Assembly: GCF_000876015.1 (NCBI RefSeq)
Contig: NZ_BBQM01000013.1
Coordinates: 236,015-300,014, forward strand
Source of the DNA: Cupriavidus basilensis
GTDB lineage: Bacteria > Pseudomonadota > Gammaproteobacteria > Burkholderiales > Burkholderiaceae
DNA length: 64,000 nucleotides
Direction: 5' to 3'
In this document: piece after piece, positions 25,770 to 34,003 of the stretch
Layout: every line of letters begins with the position of its first letter
How positions within the stretch are numbered: position 1 is the stretch's first letter
Notes under the pieces: generated by a model
The model's input: the letters and a program-made list of their open reading frames with translations, nothing else
Databases searched by the model: none
Told to the model about the DNA's origin: nothing
Translations under genes and position numbers: made by a program

Positions 25770-26230
25770 GCTACCTCCCCGTGGTATGGATCCCGTGCCA
25801 TGGCGCGAATCCGCTCCGACCATGTGTCGACGCCCTGTCCGACGAGCCCGAGCACGATCCGGAACATGTTCTGCGAACAGCCGTAGGGGTCGGGTACGTC
25901 AGCGTGCATGAACTCGCAAAGCCGGTAGATCTTGCCGCGTGCCTGCGGAAACTGGCGCTCCAGCGCCTCTCTTTGTTCTGTGTCCATCACCAGCACCAGG
26001 TCGGCGCCGCTGACCATGCCGCCGTCCAGCGCGCGCGCGCGGTGGCCGGACAGGTCCAGCCCCTGCCCGGCGAGCAGCCGCACGGCATGCGGGTCGGCCG
26101 CGGCGCCCTCCAGCGGCGCCAGCCCGGCCGAGGCGATCGCGCATCCGGGCAGCGCGTCGCGCAGCAGGTACTGCGCCATCGGGCTGCGGCAGGTGTTGCC
26201 GATGCACACGACCAGGATCGAGCGGATCAT
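25766..26230 (-). CDS. wzb: Low-molecular-weight protein-tyrosine phosphatase Wzb
   Basis: A 154-residue phosphatase that removes phosphate from the Wzc tyrosine tail. The P-loop is at the very N-terminus: Cys9 in VCIGNTCRS (Cys-X5-Arg-Ser), and the general acid is in VPDPYG near residue 113. The length and layout are standard for Wzb/EpsP. It overlaps wzc by four bases and starts five bases after the wza stop, so wza-wzb-wzc form one operon. Confidence 0.96.
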   Translation of the reverse strand: MIRSILVVCIGNTCRSPMAQYLLRDALPGCAIASAGLAPLEGAAADPHAVRLLAGQGLDLSGHRARALDGGMVSGADLVLVMDTEQREALERQFPQARGKIYRLCEFMHADVPDPYGCSQNMFRIVLGLVGQGVDTWSERIRAMARDPYHGEVA

Positions 26231-26235
26231 GGCAT

Positions 26236-27444
26236 CTACTTGATGGCCGTGGCCGAGCCGATGACCGGGCCTGTCGACGGAATCAGCAGGTTCATCACGC
26301 GGCTCCAGCGCACCAGCTCGCGCGCGTCCACGTAGACCACGTCCTTGGCCTCCAGCTCGAAGCCTTCGGCGATGGCCAGCGCCACCGGCGAGGTGCCGTC
26401 GAGGTGGTAGACCTTGGGCTTGCTGTCGGTGTCCTTGCGGATCACGAAGATCTGCTCGGCGTTGGCCGAGCCGGGGTTGACGCCGCCGGCGTCGCCGAGC
26501 GCCTCGTTGAGGGTCATGCGGCCGTTGCGCATGAGCAGCGTGGTGGGGCGCACGACTTCGCCGGTGACGAAGATCTTGCTGTCCTCGCGCTGCTCCACGC
26601 GCACGATGTCGCCGTTCCTGAGCAGGATGCGCGACGGGTCCACGCCGCGCGCCAGCAGCGCCGGGATGTTGATGCGCCAGCTGCGCTCGCCGCGCGTCAG
26701 GCGGATGCGGCTGTTGTCGCCGGTCAGGTTGACCACGCCGCCGGCGCGGTTGAGCGCCTCGATCAGCGTCATCGGCGCGTCGTCGATGGGCAGCATGCCG
26801 GGCGTGCGCACTTCGCCGTCGACGTAGACGCGCTGGCTGCGGAAGGCCAGCACGCGCACCGTCATCTGCGGGTCGCGCACCACGCGCGAGAGCACGCGCG
26901 CGATCTGGTCGCGCACCTCGTTGGCGGTCTTGCCGGCGACCTTCATCACGCCGGCGTAGGGAAACTGGATGTCGCCCTGCGCGCTGACCACGTAGCCGGG
27001 CACGTTGGCGCCGCCGCCCACCGCCGGGATCTCGTAGGCCGCGCCGATGCTGTAGGTCTGGTTGGGGAACACCAGTTCGGGGTGGTCCCACACCACCACC
27101 GAGACGATGTCGCCGGGGCCGATGCGGTAGGGCTCGGGCGTGGCGAACAGTTCGTCGATCTTGTCGAGCTCGCGCTGGGCCACGTTGCGCTGGTTGCGCA
27201 CCAGGTCGAGCGTGATCGGCGTGATGTCCGGCGTCGCGTCGGGGCCGACCGCGGTCACTGGCGCCTTGGCGTCGAAGTGCATGCCCGGCGAACTCGCGCA
27301 CGCGCCCGCCAGCAGCGCCGCGCACAGCATGGCGAACGCGGCCAGCGGGCGCCCCGCGCGGCGCCGGCCATGCGCCTGTCCGCTCCGTGGTTCATCCCGC
27401 TGTTCGTCCGTGCCCCGCGCTTCCTGGTCGATGGTCTCGTTCAC
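26236..27444 (-). CDS. wza: Polysaccharide export outer-membrane lipoprotein Wza
   Basis: A 402-residue protein that forms the outer-membrane EPS channel. After a basic, polar N-terminal extension comes a lipoprotein signal with lipidated Cys49 (FAMLCAALLAGAC|ASS). Then come the polysaccharide export domain (YRIGPGDIVSVVVWDHPEL ... GDIQFPYAGVMKVAGKT) and SLBB-type beta-grasp repeats (VYVDGEVRTPGMLPI; IFVTGEVVRPTTLLM), and a C-terminal amphipathic helix (RWSRVMNLLIPSTGPVI). GTG at 27444 is the chosen start because GGGGAGG lies 6-12 bases upstream. It is the first gene of wza-wzb-wzc. Confidence 0.94.
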   Translation of the reverse strand: MNETIDQEARGTDEQRDEPRSGQAHGRRRAGRPLAAFAMLCAALLAGACASSPGMHFDAKAPVTAVGPDATPDITPITLDLVRNQRNVAQRELDKIDELFATPEPYRIGPGDIVSVVVWDHPELVFPNQTYSIGAAYEIPAVGGGANVPGYVVSAQGDIQFPYAGVMKVAGKTANEVRDQIARVLSRVVRDPQMTVRVLAFRSQRVYVDGEVRTPGMLPIDDAPMTLIEALNRAGGVVNLTGDNSRIRLTRGERSWRINIPALLARGVDPSRILLRNGDIVRVEQREDSKIFVTGEVVRPTTLLMRNGRMTLNEALGDAGGVNPGSANAEQIFVIRKDTDSKPKVYHLDGTSPVALAIAEGFELEAKDVVYVDARELVRWSRVMNLLIPSTGPVIGSATAIK

Positions 27445-27743
27445 GGCAGCCTCCCCGCTCTGACGGGCCCGGCGCAACGACTGCGACAGTCCCCCGTGTT
27501 GTCATCCTAGGACGCCCGGCACCTCCCATCGGTGCGCTGTCCCACATTGGCGGGGGCTCGCGGAACCGGCGCAAAGCGGCGCCGGGCAAGGCGCGGCGGG
27601 CCGCGCGGGGGGACGCCGGCGGGCGGCTGGCGATGATCGATTGGCGGCTCGCGACGACAGAATGGCGAGGCCCAGAAGCACGGCGGGAAGCGCCGCCGGA
27701 CAGACCCGGCCGCGCTTCCCGCGCGGGCGGCGCGGCGCGGGCG
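27445..27743 (-). promoter_or_regulatory. Leader/promoter region of wza-wzb-wzc
   Basis: About 300 bases between the LuxR-type regulator gene and wza, both on the minus strand. It must hold the wza promoter unless the genes are cotranscribed. I see a relatively AT-balanced stretch around 27490-27515 (minus strand GTCCTAGGATGACAAC) but no convincing -35/-10 pair. No gene is supported here. Confidence 0.4.
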
Positions 27744-28616
27744 CTAGCGCATCGCCGAGGCGCCGGCGCCATACTCGGCGGCGGCGCGCACCGTGGCGCG
27801 CGGCGCGGCGTCGTCGCCGCTGACCCACTCCAGCGAGGCGCCGCGCTGGAGCGCCGCGTAGACCGCCTCGCCCTTGTTGCGCACCTTGAGCCGCTGGTAC
27901 AGCGTGCAGGCGTGGCTCTTCACCGTGGCCACCGAGATATTGAGCATGCGGCTGACGGTCTTGATCGGGTGGCCGCGCGCGAGCAGCACCAGCACCTCGT
28001 ACTGGCGCGGCGTGATCTGCAGCATCTCGGCCTCGTCGTAGGCGGTCTCGCCGTGGCTGCCGGCGTCGCCCGCCGGCGCGCCCTGGCGCGCCACGGCGGC
28101 CAGCGAGTCGCGCGAGCACGGCGTGGCCTGGATGCGCCCGCCCGCCGGGCCGCAGGCGGCGCCCTCGGCCAGCGGCGCCAGCACCGGCACGCGCCCGCCC
28201 GGCGGATAGCCGCCGACCGGCACGCCGGCCTGGCGGCCGCCGACGCCGCGCACGTGCTGGCCGCCCACCATCGCCAGCCGGATGCCAGCCTCGAGCACGG
28301 CCAGCGAAGCGGACTTGGGCAGGCAGCCGCAGATGCCCTGCGCCATCGCCAGCGCCGGGATCTGCAAGGGCAGGACGTCGGCGAGCAGCAGCAGGCGCTC
28401 GGCGCTGAGCACGGTGCGCACCTTGTTGAGAAGCTGCCAGCCGGTATCGGTGTCGGCCGGCATGCCGAACACGAGGAGGTCGCAGTGATTGCCGTCGAGC
28501 AGGGCGACGTCGGCCGGGTCGACGGTGATGACGTGGTCCACGCCGTGGATGCGTTCGAGCATCTGCAACAGGCCCAGACGCAACAGAGGATGACCCTCGA
28601 TGAGCAGCGCGTTCAT
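27744..28616 (-). CDS. LuxR-type regulator with degenerate receiver domain
   Basis: A 290-residue regulator with a NarL/FixJ-like layout: an N-terminal receiver-like domain (1-115), a long Gly/Pro/Ala linker (about 120-220) and a LuxR helix-turn-helix (ITPRQYEVLVLLARGHPIKT then VSRMLNISVATVKSHACTLY). The receiver looks inactive for phosphorylation: the acceptor position reads CDLLVFGMP with Phe instead of Asp, and the N-terminal acidic pair is reduced to Glu7 in EGHPLLR, while the switch Lys (LPKSAS) is kept. ATG at 28616 has GGGGAA upstream. It lies upstream of wza on the same strand and divergent from the assembly operon, so it likely regulates EPS genes. Confidence 0.86.
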   Translation of the reverse strand: MNALLIEGHPLLRLGLLQMLERIHGVDHVITVDPADVALLDGNHCDLLVFGMPADTDTGWQLLNKVRTVLSAERLLLLADVLPLQIPALAMAQGICGCLPKSASLAVLEAGIRLAMVGGQHVRGVGGRQAGVPVGGYPPGGRVPVLAPLAEGAACGPAGGRIQATPCSRDSLAAVARQGAPAGDAGSHGETAYDEAEMLQITPRQYEVLVLLARGHPIKTVSRMLNISVATVKSHACTLYQRLKVRNKGEAVYAALQRGASLEWVSGDDAAPRATVRAAAEYGAGASAMR

Positions 28617-28811
28617 GTTCTTATTCCCCCGTTTGATTGCGGCAGGAAACAGGTTGAACGCAGCGGAATATGGACCTGCACGACCCAAGCTGCTGGCTTG
28701 CGTCGCCCCGATTTATCCCCGTACTACCGTCAGGCCGGTCCCGCTCGTCTTTATTTGTCGGAACCTGACTGCATGCCGGAAGGCTGACCCCCTGAACCCA
28801 CCCCAAATGCC

Positions 28812-28829
28812 ATTCGTCTTAAAACGAAT
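28812..28829. promoter_or_regulatory. Near-palindrome ATTCGT-N6-ACGAAT
   Basis: Arms ATTCGT and ACGAAT are perfectly complementary and separated by CTTAAA. It lies in the AT-rich zone about 196 bases upstream of the LuxR-type regulator start. The size fits a dimeric activator site. Confidence 0.45.
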
Positions 28830-28982
28830 TAAGGTCATCTTATGGTCTGCTTTGCGTTAAATCAAGTTGCTTTGCCGGCGCCCGGAAGGGGGTGGAGGCA
28901 TTTCCTTTCATCATCCGGAAAGCCTTGGTGGAAGCCGGATGGCGGGGTACCCGAAAGGGTGAGGCATATTCAAAAAGATTAA

Positions 28983-29027
28983 GTTTCAGCGGTGAAACAG
29001 TAATTCCGCGATTATGTTTCACCGCTG
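28983..29027. promoter_or_regulatory. Nested inverted repeats, candidate operator or attenuator
   Basis: GTTTCA-GCGG-TGAAAC (28983-28998) is a 16-base palindrome. Its right part CAGCGGTGAAAC (28987-28998) also pairs with GTTTCACCGCTG (29016-29027) across a 17-base loop. The site can therefore be a DNA operator with three GTTTCA-type half-sites or, in RNA, a stable stem. It lies between the EPS regulator and the assembly operon. Confidence 0.55.
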
Positions 29028-29475
29028 CAACGGATAGACCGCCGGAACGGGATTTTCAAAGCGCGCGGCGCGGCCGCGGCGGTGGCCTGACACAGATCTG
29101 AAACTTGTCCCCGGGGTGGAGCGTGGCGCATCCGCGCCCCCGCGGCGGGCTCCGCGCCCGTGCCGCCGCGCGACGCACGGATGAGAGTCATATCAGCCAT
29201 CAGGATGAGGGGGATGGCCGCGCTTCCCCGGCGTCGGCGTGCTCGCGGACCGCCGTGCCGGCGCGGCCCGCGCATGCGGCGGCGCCGCTACCCGCGCTCC
29301 CCGCACTCCCCGCGCCGCGTCGCGGCATGCCGCACCGCAGCGTGTGTGCCAACGAACAGAACCCGCCCCACCGCCCCGGCATCCTCGATGCAACGCAGGC
29401 CGCTGGCCCCGCCGCCGGCGGCGGGACACGGCGGCGCATCCGTTCGCGGCGGCTTTTTCCTTTCCCGAGGTTCCC

Positions 29476-30345
29476 ATGACAGCAGACACGGTGCAGGACC
29501 GCATCAACCGGCACGCCTGGCGCAGCTGGGGCGCGCGGCGGTGGTTCGGCACCGCCAGCGACTGGACCGATCCCGGCGAGGCCGCCGCCATCGCCTGGGT
29601 GGCCGACCAGGTGCGCGGCCAGCCGATCCTCGACGTGGGCGTGGGCGGCGGACGCACGGTGCCGCCGCTGCGCGCGCTCAGCAGCGACTACACCGCGGTC
29701 GACTACATGCCCGAGATGGTCGCGATCTGCCGGCGCAACCACCCGGGCGTGCGCGTCGAGCAGATGGACGCGCGCGACATGGCGGCGCTGCCCGACGGCC
29801 ATTTCGCGCTGGTGATGTTCAGCTTCAACGGCATCGACGCGGTGGACCACGCGGGCCGCGAGGCCATCCTGCGCGAGTTCGCGCGCGTGCTGCGCCCGGG
29901 CGGGCTGGTGCTGTTCTCCACGCACAATCTGCGCGGGCCCAGCTACCGCGAGAATCTCTCCAAGTTCCTGCGCCTGCCGCGCCTGTCGGCCAACCCGGTC
30001 GCGGTGGGCGTCGACGCCGCGCGGGTGCTGTGCAACCTGCCGCTGGCCACCTTCAACTACCTGCGCCACTCGCGCCTGAACCGCGAGTTCGACGGCTACG
30101 CGATCCGCGTGTGCGCCGCGCACAAGTTCGGCATCGTGATCTTCTACACCGAGCTCGAGGCGCAGCGCCGCGCGCTGGCGCGGCTCGGCCTGCACACCGA
30201 AGTGGTGTTCGGCAACGTGGACGCGGCGCCGCTGCGCGACGGCCAGGATCTCGGCGAGGTCTACTGGTTCCACTTCATCGCGCGCAAGGCGGCCGGCGCC
30301 GTGCGGCAACCGGCGGGCAATGAGCGGGCGGTGAACGAGCAATGA
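29476..30345 (+). CDS. SAM-dependent class I methyltransferase
   Basis: A 289-residue cytoplasmic methyltransferase. Motif I is ILDVGVGGGRTVPPL, followed by the acidic loop AVDYMPEM, motif IV-like LVMFSFNGIDAV and the post-motif segment LREFARVLRPGGLVLFSTHN, which is characteristic of Methyltransf_11/25 types. It is the first gene of the EPS assembly operon, seven bases before a glycosyltransferase. It probably O-methylates a sugar of the repeat unit or a lipid-linked intermediate; the acceptor is not known. The last 15 residues are Glu/Asn/Ala-rich and not conserved-looking. Confidence 0.88.
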   Translation: MTADTVQDRINRHAWRSWGARRWFGTASDWTDPGEAAAIAWVADQVRGQPILDVGVGGGRTVPPLRALSSDYTAVDYMPEMVAICRRNHPGVRVEQMDARDMAALPDGHFALVMFSFNGIDAVDHAGREAILREFARVLRPGGLVLFSTHNLRGPSYRENLSKFLRLPRLSANPVAVGVDAARVLCNLPLATFNYLRHSRLNREFDGYAIRVCAAHKFGIVIFYTELEAQRRALARLGLHTEVVFGNVDAAPLRDGQDLGEVYWFHFIARKAAGAVRQPAGNERAVNEQ

Positions 30346-30352
30346 GCCGGCC

Positions 30353-31540
30353 ATGAAGCTCCTGCACGTCATCTCGTCGATCGATCCCGGCGGCGGCGGC
30401 CCCATCGAGGGCGTGCGCCAGTTGCGCGCGCCGCTGCGCGAGCGCGGCGTGCAGGTGCAGGTGTGCTGCGGCGACGCGCCCGATGCCGCCTGCGTGCGCG
30501 ACAGCGAGCTCGACGTGATCGCGCTGGGGCCGTCCACGCTCAAGTACGGCTTCAACCGCCGCATGGTGGCGTGGCTGCGCGCGCACGCCCGCGACTACGA
30601 CGCGGTGGTGGTCGAGGGGCTGTGGCAGTTCCACGCGCTCGCCGTGTGCCTGGCGCTGCGCGGCCAGCCGGTGCCGTACTTCGTCTTCGCGCACGGCATG
30701 CTGGACCCGTGGTTCCGCCAGCACTATCCGCTCAAGCACCTGAAGAAAAGCCTCTACTGGCTGCTTGGCGACTACTGGGTGCTGCGCGGCGCGCGCGCCG
30801 TGCTGTTTACCTCCGGCGAGGAGCGGCTGCGCGCCAGCGGCGCGTTCTGGCCCTACCGCTGCCATGAAGTGGTGGCCACCTACGGCACCGCGCGGCCGCC
30901 GCAGGATGCCGCGCGGCTGCGCGCGGCGTTCTTCGCCGCCTTTCCCGCCGCGCGCGGCAGGCGCAACGTGCTGTTCCTCGGCCGCATCCACGAGAAGAAG
31001 GGCTGCGACCTGCTGGTCGAGGCGTTCGCCGGCGTGGCCGCGCAGCACCCGGCGCTGCACCTGGTGATGGCCGGCCCGCAGGACGCGGCCCTGCGCGCCG
31101 CGCTGGAGCGGCGCATCGCCGCGCGCGGGCTGGCGGCGCGCGTGACGTGGACCGGCATGCTCGCCGGCGACCTCAAGTGGGGCGCGTTCCACGCCGCCGA
31201 AGTCTTCTGCCTGCCCTCGCACCAGGAGAACTTCGGCGTGGCGGTGGCCGAGGCGCTCGGCTGCGGCGTGCCGGTGCTGATCTCCGACAAGGTCAACATC
31301 TGGCGCGAGATCGTCGGGGAGGGCGCGGGCCTGGCCGGCCCCGACACCGAAGCAGGCACCCGCGCCTGCCTGCAGCAGTGGCTGCGCATGGACGCGGCCG
31401 CGCAGGCCGGCATGCGCGCGGCCGCGTCGCGGGCCTTCTGCGGGCATTTCCAGGCCGAGCGCGCGGTGCAGCGCCTGCTCGAGATCATCGGCAGCGAGGC
31501 CGCCGGCATTCCCGCGGCGGCCTCCGCGGTGGCGGGCTGA
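30353..31540 (+). CDS. Glycosyltransferase family 4 (GT-B fold)
   Basis: A 395-residue retaining glycosyltransferase. The N-terminal nucleotide-fold begins with LLHVISSIDPGGGGPIEGVRQL, a hallmark of EPS GT4 enzymes of this type; the C-terminal domain has VLFLGRIHEKKGCDLLVEAF, and the EX7E donor motif is in HQENFGVAVAEALGCGVPVLIS. It is cytoplasmic or peripheral to the membrane. It sits four bases before the flippase gene. The sugar is unknown; GDP-mannose or GDP-fucose would fit the gmd/fcl/manC genes nearby. Confidence 0.93.
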   Translation: MKLLHVISSIDPGGGGPIEGVRQLRAPLRERGVQVQVCCGDAPDAACVRDSELDVIALGPSTLKYGFNRRMVAWLRAHARDYDAVVVEGLWQFHALAVCLALRGQPVPYFVFAHGMLDPWFRQHYPLKHLKKSLYWLLGDYWVLRGARAVLFTSGEERLRASGAFWPYRCHEVVATYGTARPPQDAARLRAAFFAAFPAARGRRNVLFLGRIHEKKGCDLLVEAFAGVAAQHPALHLVMAGPQDAALRAALERRIAARGLAARVTWTGMLAGDLKWGAFHAAEVFCLPSHQENFGVAVAEALGCGVPVLISDKVNIWREIVGEGAGLAGPDTEAGTRACLQQWLRMDAAAQAGMRAAASRAFCGHFQAERAVQRLLEIIGSEAAGIPAAASAVAG

Positions 31541-31544
31541 CGCC

Positions 31545-32867
31545 ATGCAGCCCGGCACCCACTTCCGCTTCGCGCCCGGCCGCCTGGCAAGCCTCTTCCA
31601 CGTGGTGTGGGGCCAGGTGCTGCTGGCCTTCGTCGCCATCGCCGGGGTCCGCGTCTACACCGAGCTGCTGGCTACTACGGAGTTCGGTTACGTCATGCTG
31701 GCCCTCGGCGGCTACACGCTGCTGGACGGCCTGGTCGTCATGGCGTTCAGCCAGACCCTGGCGCTGTACTGCAGCCGCCAGAAGGAGGCCGAGGCGCGCC
31801 GCAGCCTCGCCGCCGGCCTGTACCTGGCATGCCTGCGGTGGTGGCTGATGCTGTCGCCGGTGGTGGTCGCGGGCGTCGCGGCCTTCTGCCTGCTCACCGG
31901 CCGGGGCGGCATTTCCGCCATCCTGCTGAGCCTGTCCACCTGCCTGTACCTGGCCGCCGAAACCGCCAAGGCGGCCATGACCACCCTGCTGAACGTCGAC
32001 AGCGAGCATGCGCGGTTTTCCGCGTGGATCGTGGCGGAGGCCTGCGTCTGTTTCGCCGCCGTGACCGGCGCGCTGTGGTTCGGGCCGCGCGACGCAGCCA
32101 CGTTCATCCACGCCTACGTCATCGCCAAGATCGCCACCACGGTTTTCTTCCACCATCGCTTCCACGGCGGCAGGTTCTTCCTTTCGGTCGACCGGAGCGT
32201 GCTGTCGGCGTGCCGCGCCGAGGCCTTGCGCTACGGCCTGCCGTTCAGCGTGATGGCCGTCATCGGCTGGCTCGGCAGCTACGTCGACCGCTACATCCTG
32301 AACTTCGCCGCGGCGCCCGGCACGGTCGGCGTCTATGCGGCGGCGGCCGGCACCATCGGCCGCCCGTTCGCCATCAGCGGCGCGATCCTGTCCAACTATT
32401 TCCGGCCGATCCTGTTTCGCCTTACCTCGCAGGACAACGCCGCGCAGGCGCAGGCGGTATTCCGCGCGTGGTGCGCGGCCGCCGCCTTCACCGGCGTCAT
32501 GGGCATGCTCGGCGTCCATTACCTGGGCCCCCATCTGCTGCCGTTCCTGCTGGCCAGGCCGTACCGCGAAGGGGCGGTCACGATCATGCTGATCCTGTCG
32601 CTGGGGTTCTCCGCGACCATCGTCTGCCATGCGCTCGACAACATGATCTTCGCCGGCGGGACGAGCCGTTCGCTGGTGATGCCGCAGGTCGGCTCGGTGG
32701 TGGTCGGGGTAGTGGCGGTCGTGATCCTCGCGGGCCTGCATGGCGCGGTCGGCGCGGCGATCGGCAAGGTGGTGGGCGACGTGGCCAAGGTGCTGCTCAC
32801 GGCGCTGCTGCTGGCGGCGCGCCGGCGCCAGGCCGGCAAGGCCGAAGCCTGCGGAGTGGCGCCATGA
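31545..32867 (+). CDS. Wzx-like repeat-unit flippase (MOP superfamily)
   Basis: A 440-residue polytopic inner-membrane protein with about 12 hydrophobic helices, such as LLAFVAIAGVRVYTELLAT, MLSPVVVAGVAAFCLLTG and VVVGVVAVVILAGLHGAVGAA. The N-terminal region FGYVMLALGGYTLLDGLVVM is typical for polysaccharide biosynthesis (PST) flippases. It would move the lipid-linked repeat unit to the periplasm. It overlaps the next glycosyltransferase gene by four bases. Sequence diversity in this family is high, so the assignment rests on topology and context as well as on these motifs. Confidence 0.88.
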   Translation: MQPGTHFRFAPGRLASLFHVVWGQVLLAFVAIAGVRVYTELLATTEFGYVMLALGGYTLLDGLVVMAFSQTLALYCSRQKEAEARRSLAAGLYLACLRWWLMLSPVVVAGVAAFCLLTGRGGISAILLSLSTCLYLAAETAKAAMTTLLNVDSEHARFSAWIVAEACVCFAAVTGALWFGPRDAATFIHAYVIAKIATTVFFHHRFHGGRFFLSVDRSVLSACRAEALRYGLPFSVMAVIGWLGSYVDRYILNFAAAPGTVGVYAAAAGTIGRPFAISGAILSNYFRPILFRLTSQDNAAQAQAVFRAWCAAAAFTGVMGMLGVHYLGPHLLPFLLARPYREGAVTIMLILSLGFSATIVCHALDNMIFAGGTSRSLVMPQVGSVVVGVVAVVILAGLHGAVGAAIGKVVGDVAKVLLTALLLAARRRQAGKAEACGVAP

Positions 32868-34003
32868 AGATCGCCATCGCGACCACCACGGGATTCCATC
32901 TCGTCCACCTGGCGCGCGAGCTGATCGCGCGCGGCAACGACGTGACCTACTACTCGTCCCATCCCCTCTACCGCATCGTCAGGGATGGCGTTCCGCGGCG
33001 CCATGCCCGCGCCCAGTTCGCGGCGCTCCAGCCCTTCGCCACCGGCGCGCTGCAGCGCGTGCTGCCCGCGCTCCAGGGGCGCTGCGTGGAGTCGATGCTG
33101 GAGCGGATGGACGAGCAGGTCGCGCGCCGGCTGGAGCCCTGCGACGTGTTCATCGGCCTGTCGGCGATGATGGACAAGTCGGGCGAGGCCGCGCGGCGCA
33201 TGTACGGCGCGCGGGTGGTCGCCGACCGCGGCGCCATGCACGTGCTGACCCAGCGCGCGCTGACCGCGCACAACGGCGTGTCGACGCTGTCCGAGCGCTA
33301 CGTGCGGCGCGAGCTGCGCAGCTACGAGGTGGCCGACTATGTCGCGCTGCCCTCGAGGAACTGCGTGCGCAGCTTCGTCGAGCACGGCGTGCCCGAGCGC
33401 AAGCTGTTCCTCAACCTGTACGGCGTCGACCTGGCGCGCTTCATGCCGACGCCGCGGCCCGCCGGCGACTTCACCGCGATCTTCGTCGGCAACTGGTCGC
33501 GCACCAAGGCCGTGGACATCATCTGCGCCGCCGCGCGGCGGCTGCCCGACGTGACCTTCCTGCACGCCGGCACCGCCGGCGACTGCCACATGCCGCAGAT
33601 GAAGAACCTGCGCTCGCTCGGACACGTTCCCAACGGCATGCTGCGCGAGACCTACGCGAAGGCGCACGCCTTGCTGCTGCCGTCGCGGCAGGACGGGTTC
33701 GGCATGGTCATGCTCGAGGCGCTGGCCTCGGGGCTGAGCGTGATCGCGAGCGAGAAGACCGGCGCGCCGGACATACGCCAGAGAATATCGAACAAGCACG
33801 CCGTGGAGATCGTCGAGGCGGAGTCGGTCGAGAGCCTGGTCGGCGCGATCACGCGCACGCGGCAGCGGGTCTGCGCGCAGCCGGCGCATGAACCGCGCCA
33901 CCTGATGAGCGACGCGGACATCGCCTACTTCGGCTGGCAGGCCTACGCGCGGCGCTATGCGGCATTCATCGCCGCGATCGGCGGCGCCGGGGAGGGGGCG
34001 TGA
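32864..34003 (+). CDS. Glycosyltransferase family 4
   Basis: A 379-residue GT-B enzyme. The N-terminal domain starts MKIAIATTTGFHLVHLARELIARGNDVTYYS; the C-terminal domain has AIFVGNWSRTKAVDIICAAARRL and the donor-site motif SRQDGFGMVMLEALASGLSVIAS with the expected EX7E-like arrangement. Its start overlaps the flippase stop by four bases and its stop overlaps the next gene by one base (TGATG), so it is tightly coupled in the operon. Specificity is unknown. Confidence 0.92.
   Translation: MKIAIATTTGFHLVHLARELIARGNDVTYYSSHPLYRIVRDGVPRRHARAQFAALQPFATGALQRVLPALQGRCVESMLERMDEQVARRLEPCDVFIGLSAMMDKSGEAARRMYGARVVADRGAMHVLTQRALTAHNGVSTLSERYVRRELRSYEVADYVALPSRNCVRSFVEHGVPERKLFLNLYGVDLARFMPTPRPAGDFTAIFVGNWSRTKAVDIICAAARRLPDVTFLHAGTAGDCHMPQMKNLRSLGHVPNGMLRETYAKAHALLLPSRQDGFGMVMLEALASGLSVIASEKTGAPDIRQRISNKHAVEIVEAESVESLVGAITRTRQRVCAQPAHEPRHLMSDADIAYFGWQAYARRYAAFIAAIGGAGEGA

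Larger units (their letters stand above)
28617..29475. promoter_or_regulatory. 860-base divergent regulatory region of the EPS genes
   Basis: The region separates the LuxR-type regulator gene from the EPS assembly operon. It is markedly more AT-rich than its surroundings between about 28690 and 29050, and contains an 18-base near-palindrome (28812-28829), the GTTTCA/TGAAAC palindrome and a 12-base-arm hairpin (28983-29027). From 29060 to 29475 it becomes GC-rich again, with no supported gene; this part would form a long leader of the assembly operon if transcription starts near the AT-rich zone. Confidence 0.6.

Noticed and set aside
29105..29479. 124-codon frame before the methyltransferase
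   Set aside because: Arg/Ala/Pro-rich without motif, in a probable leader region, and ends inside the start of the real gene.
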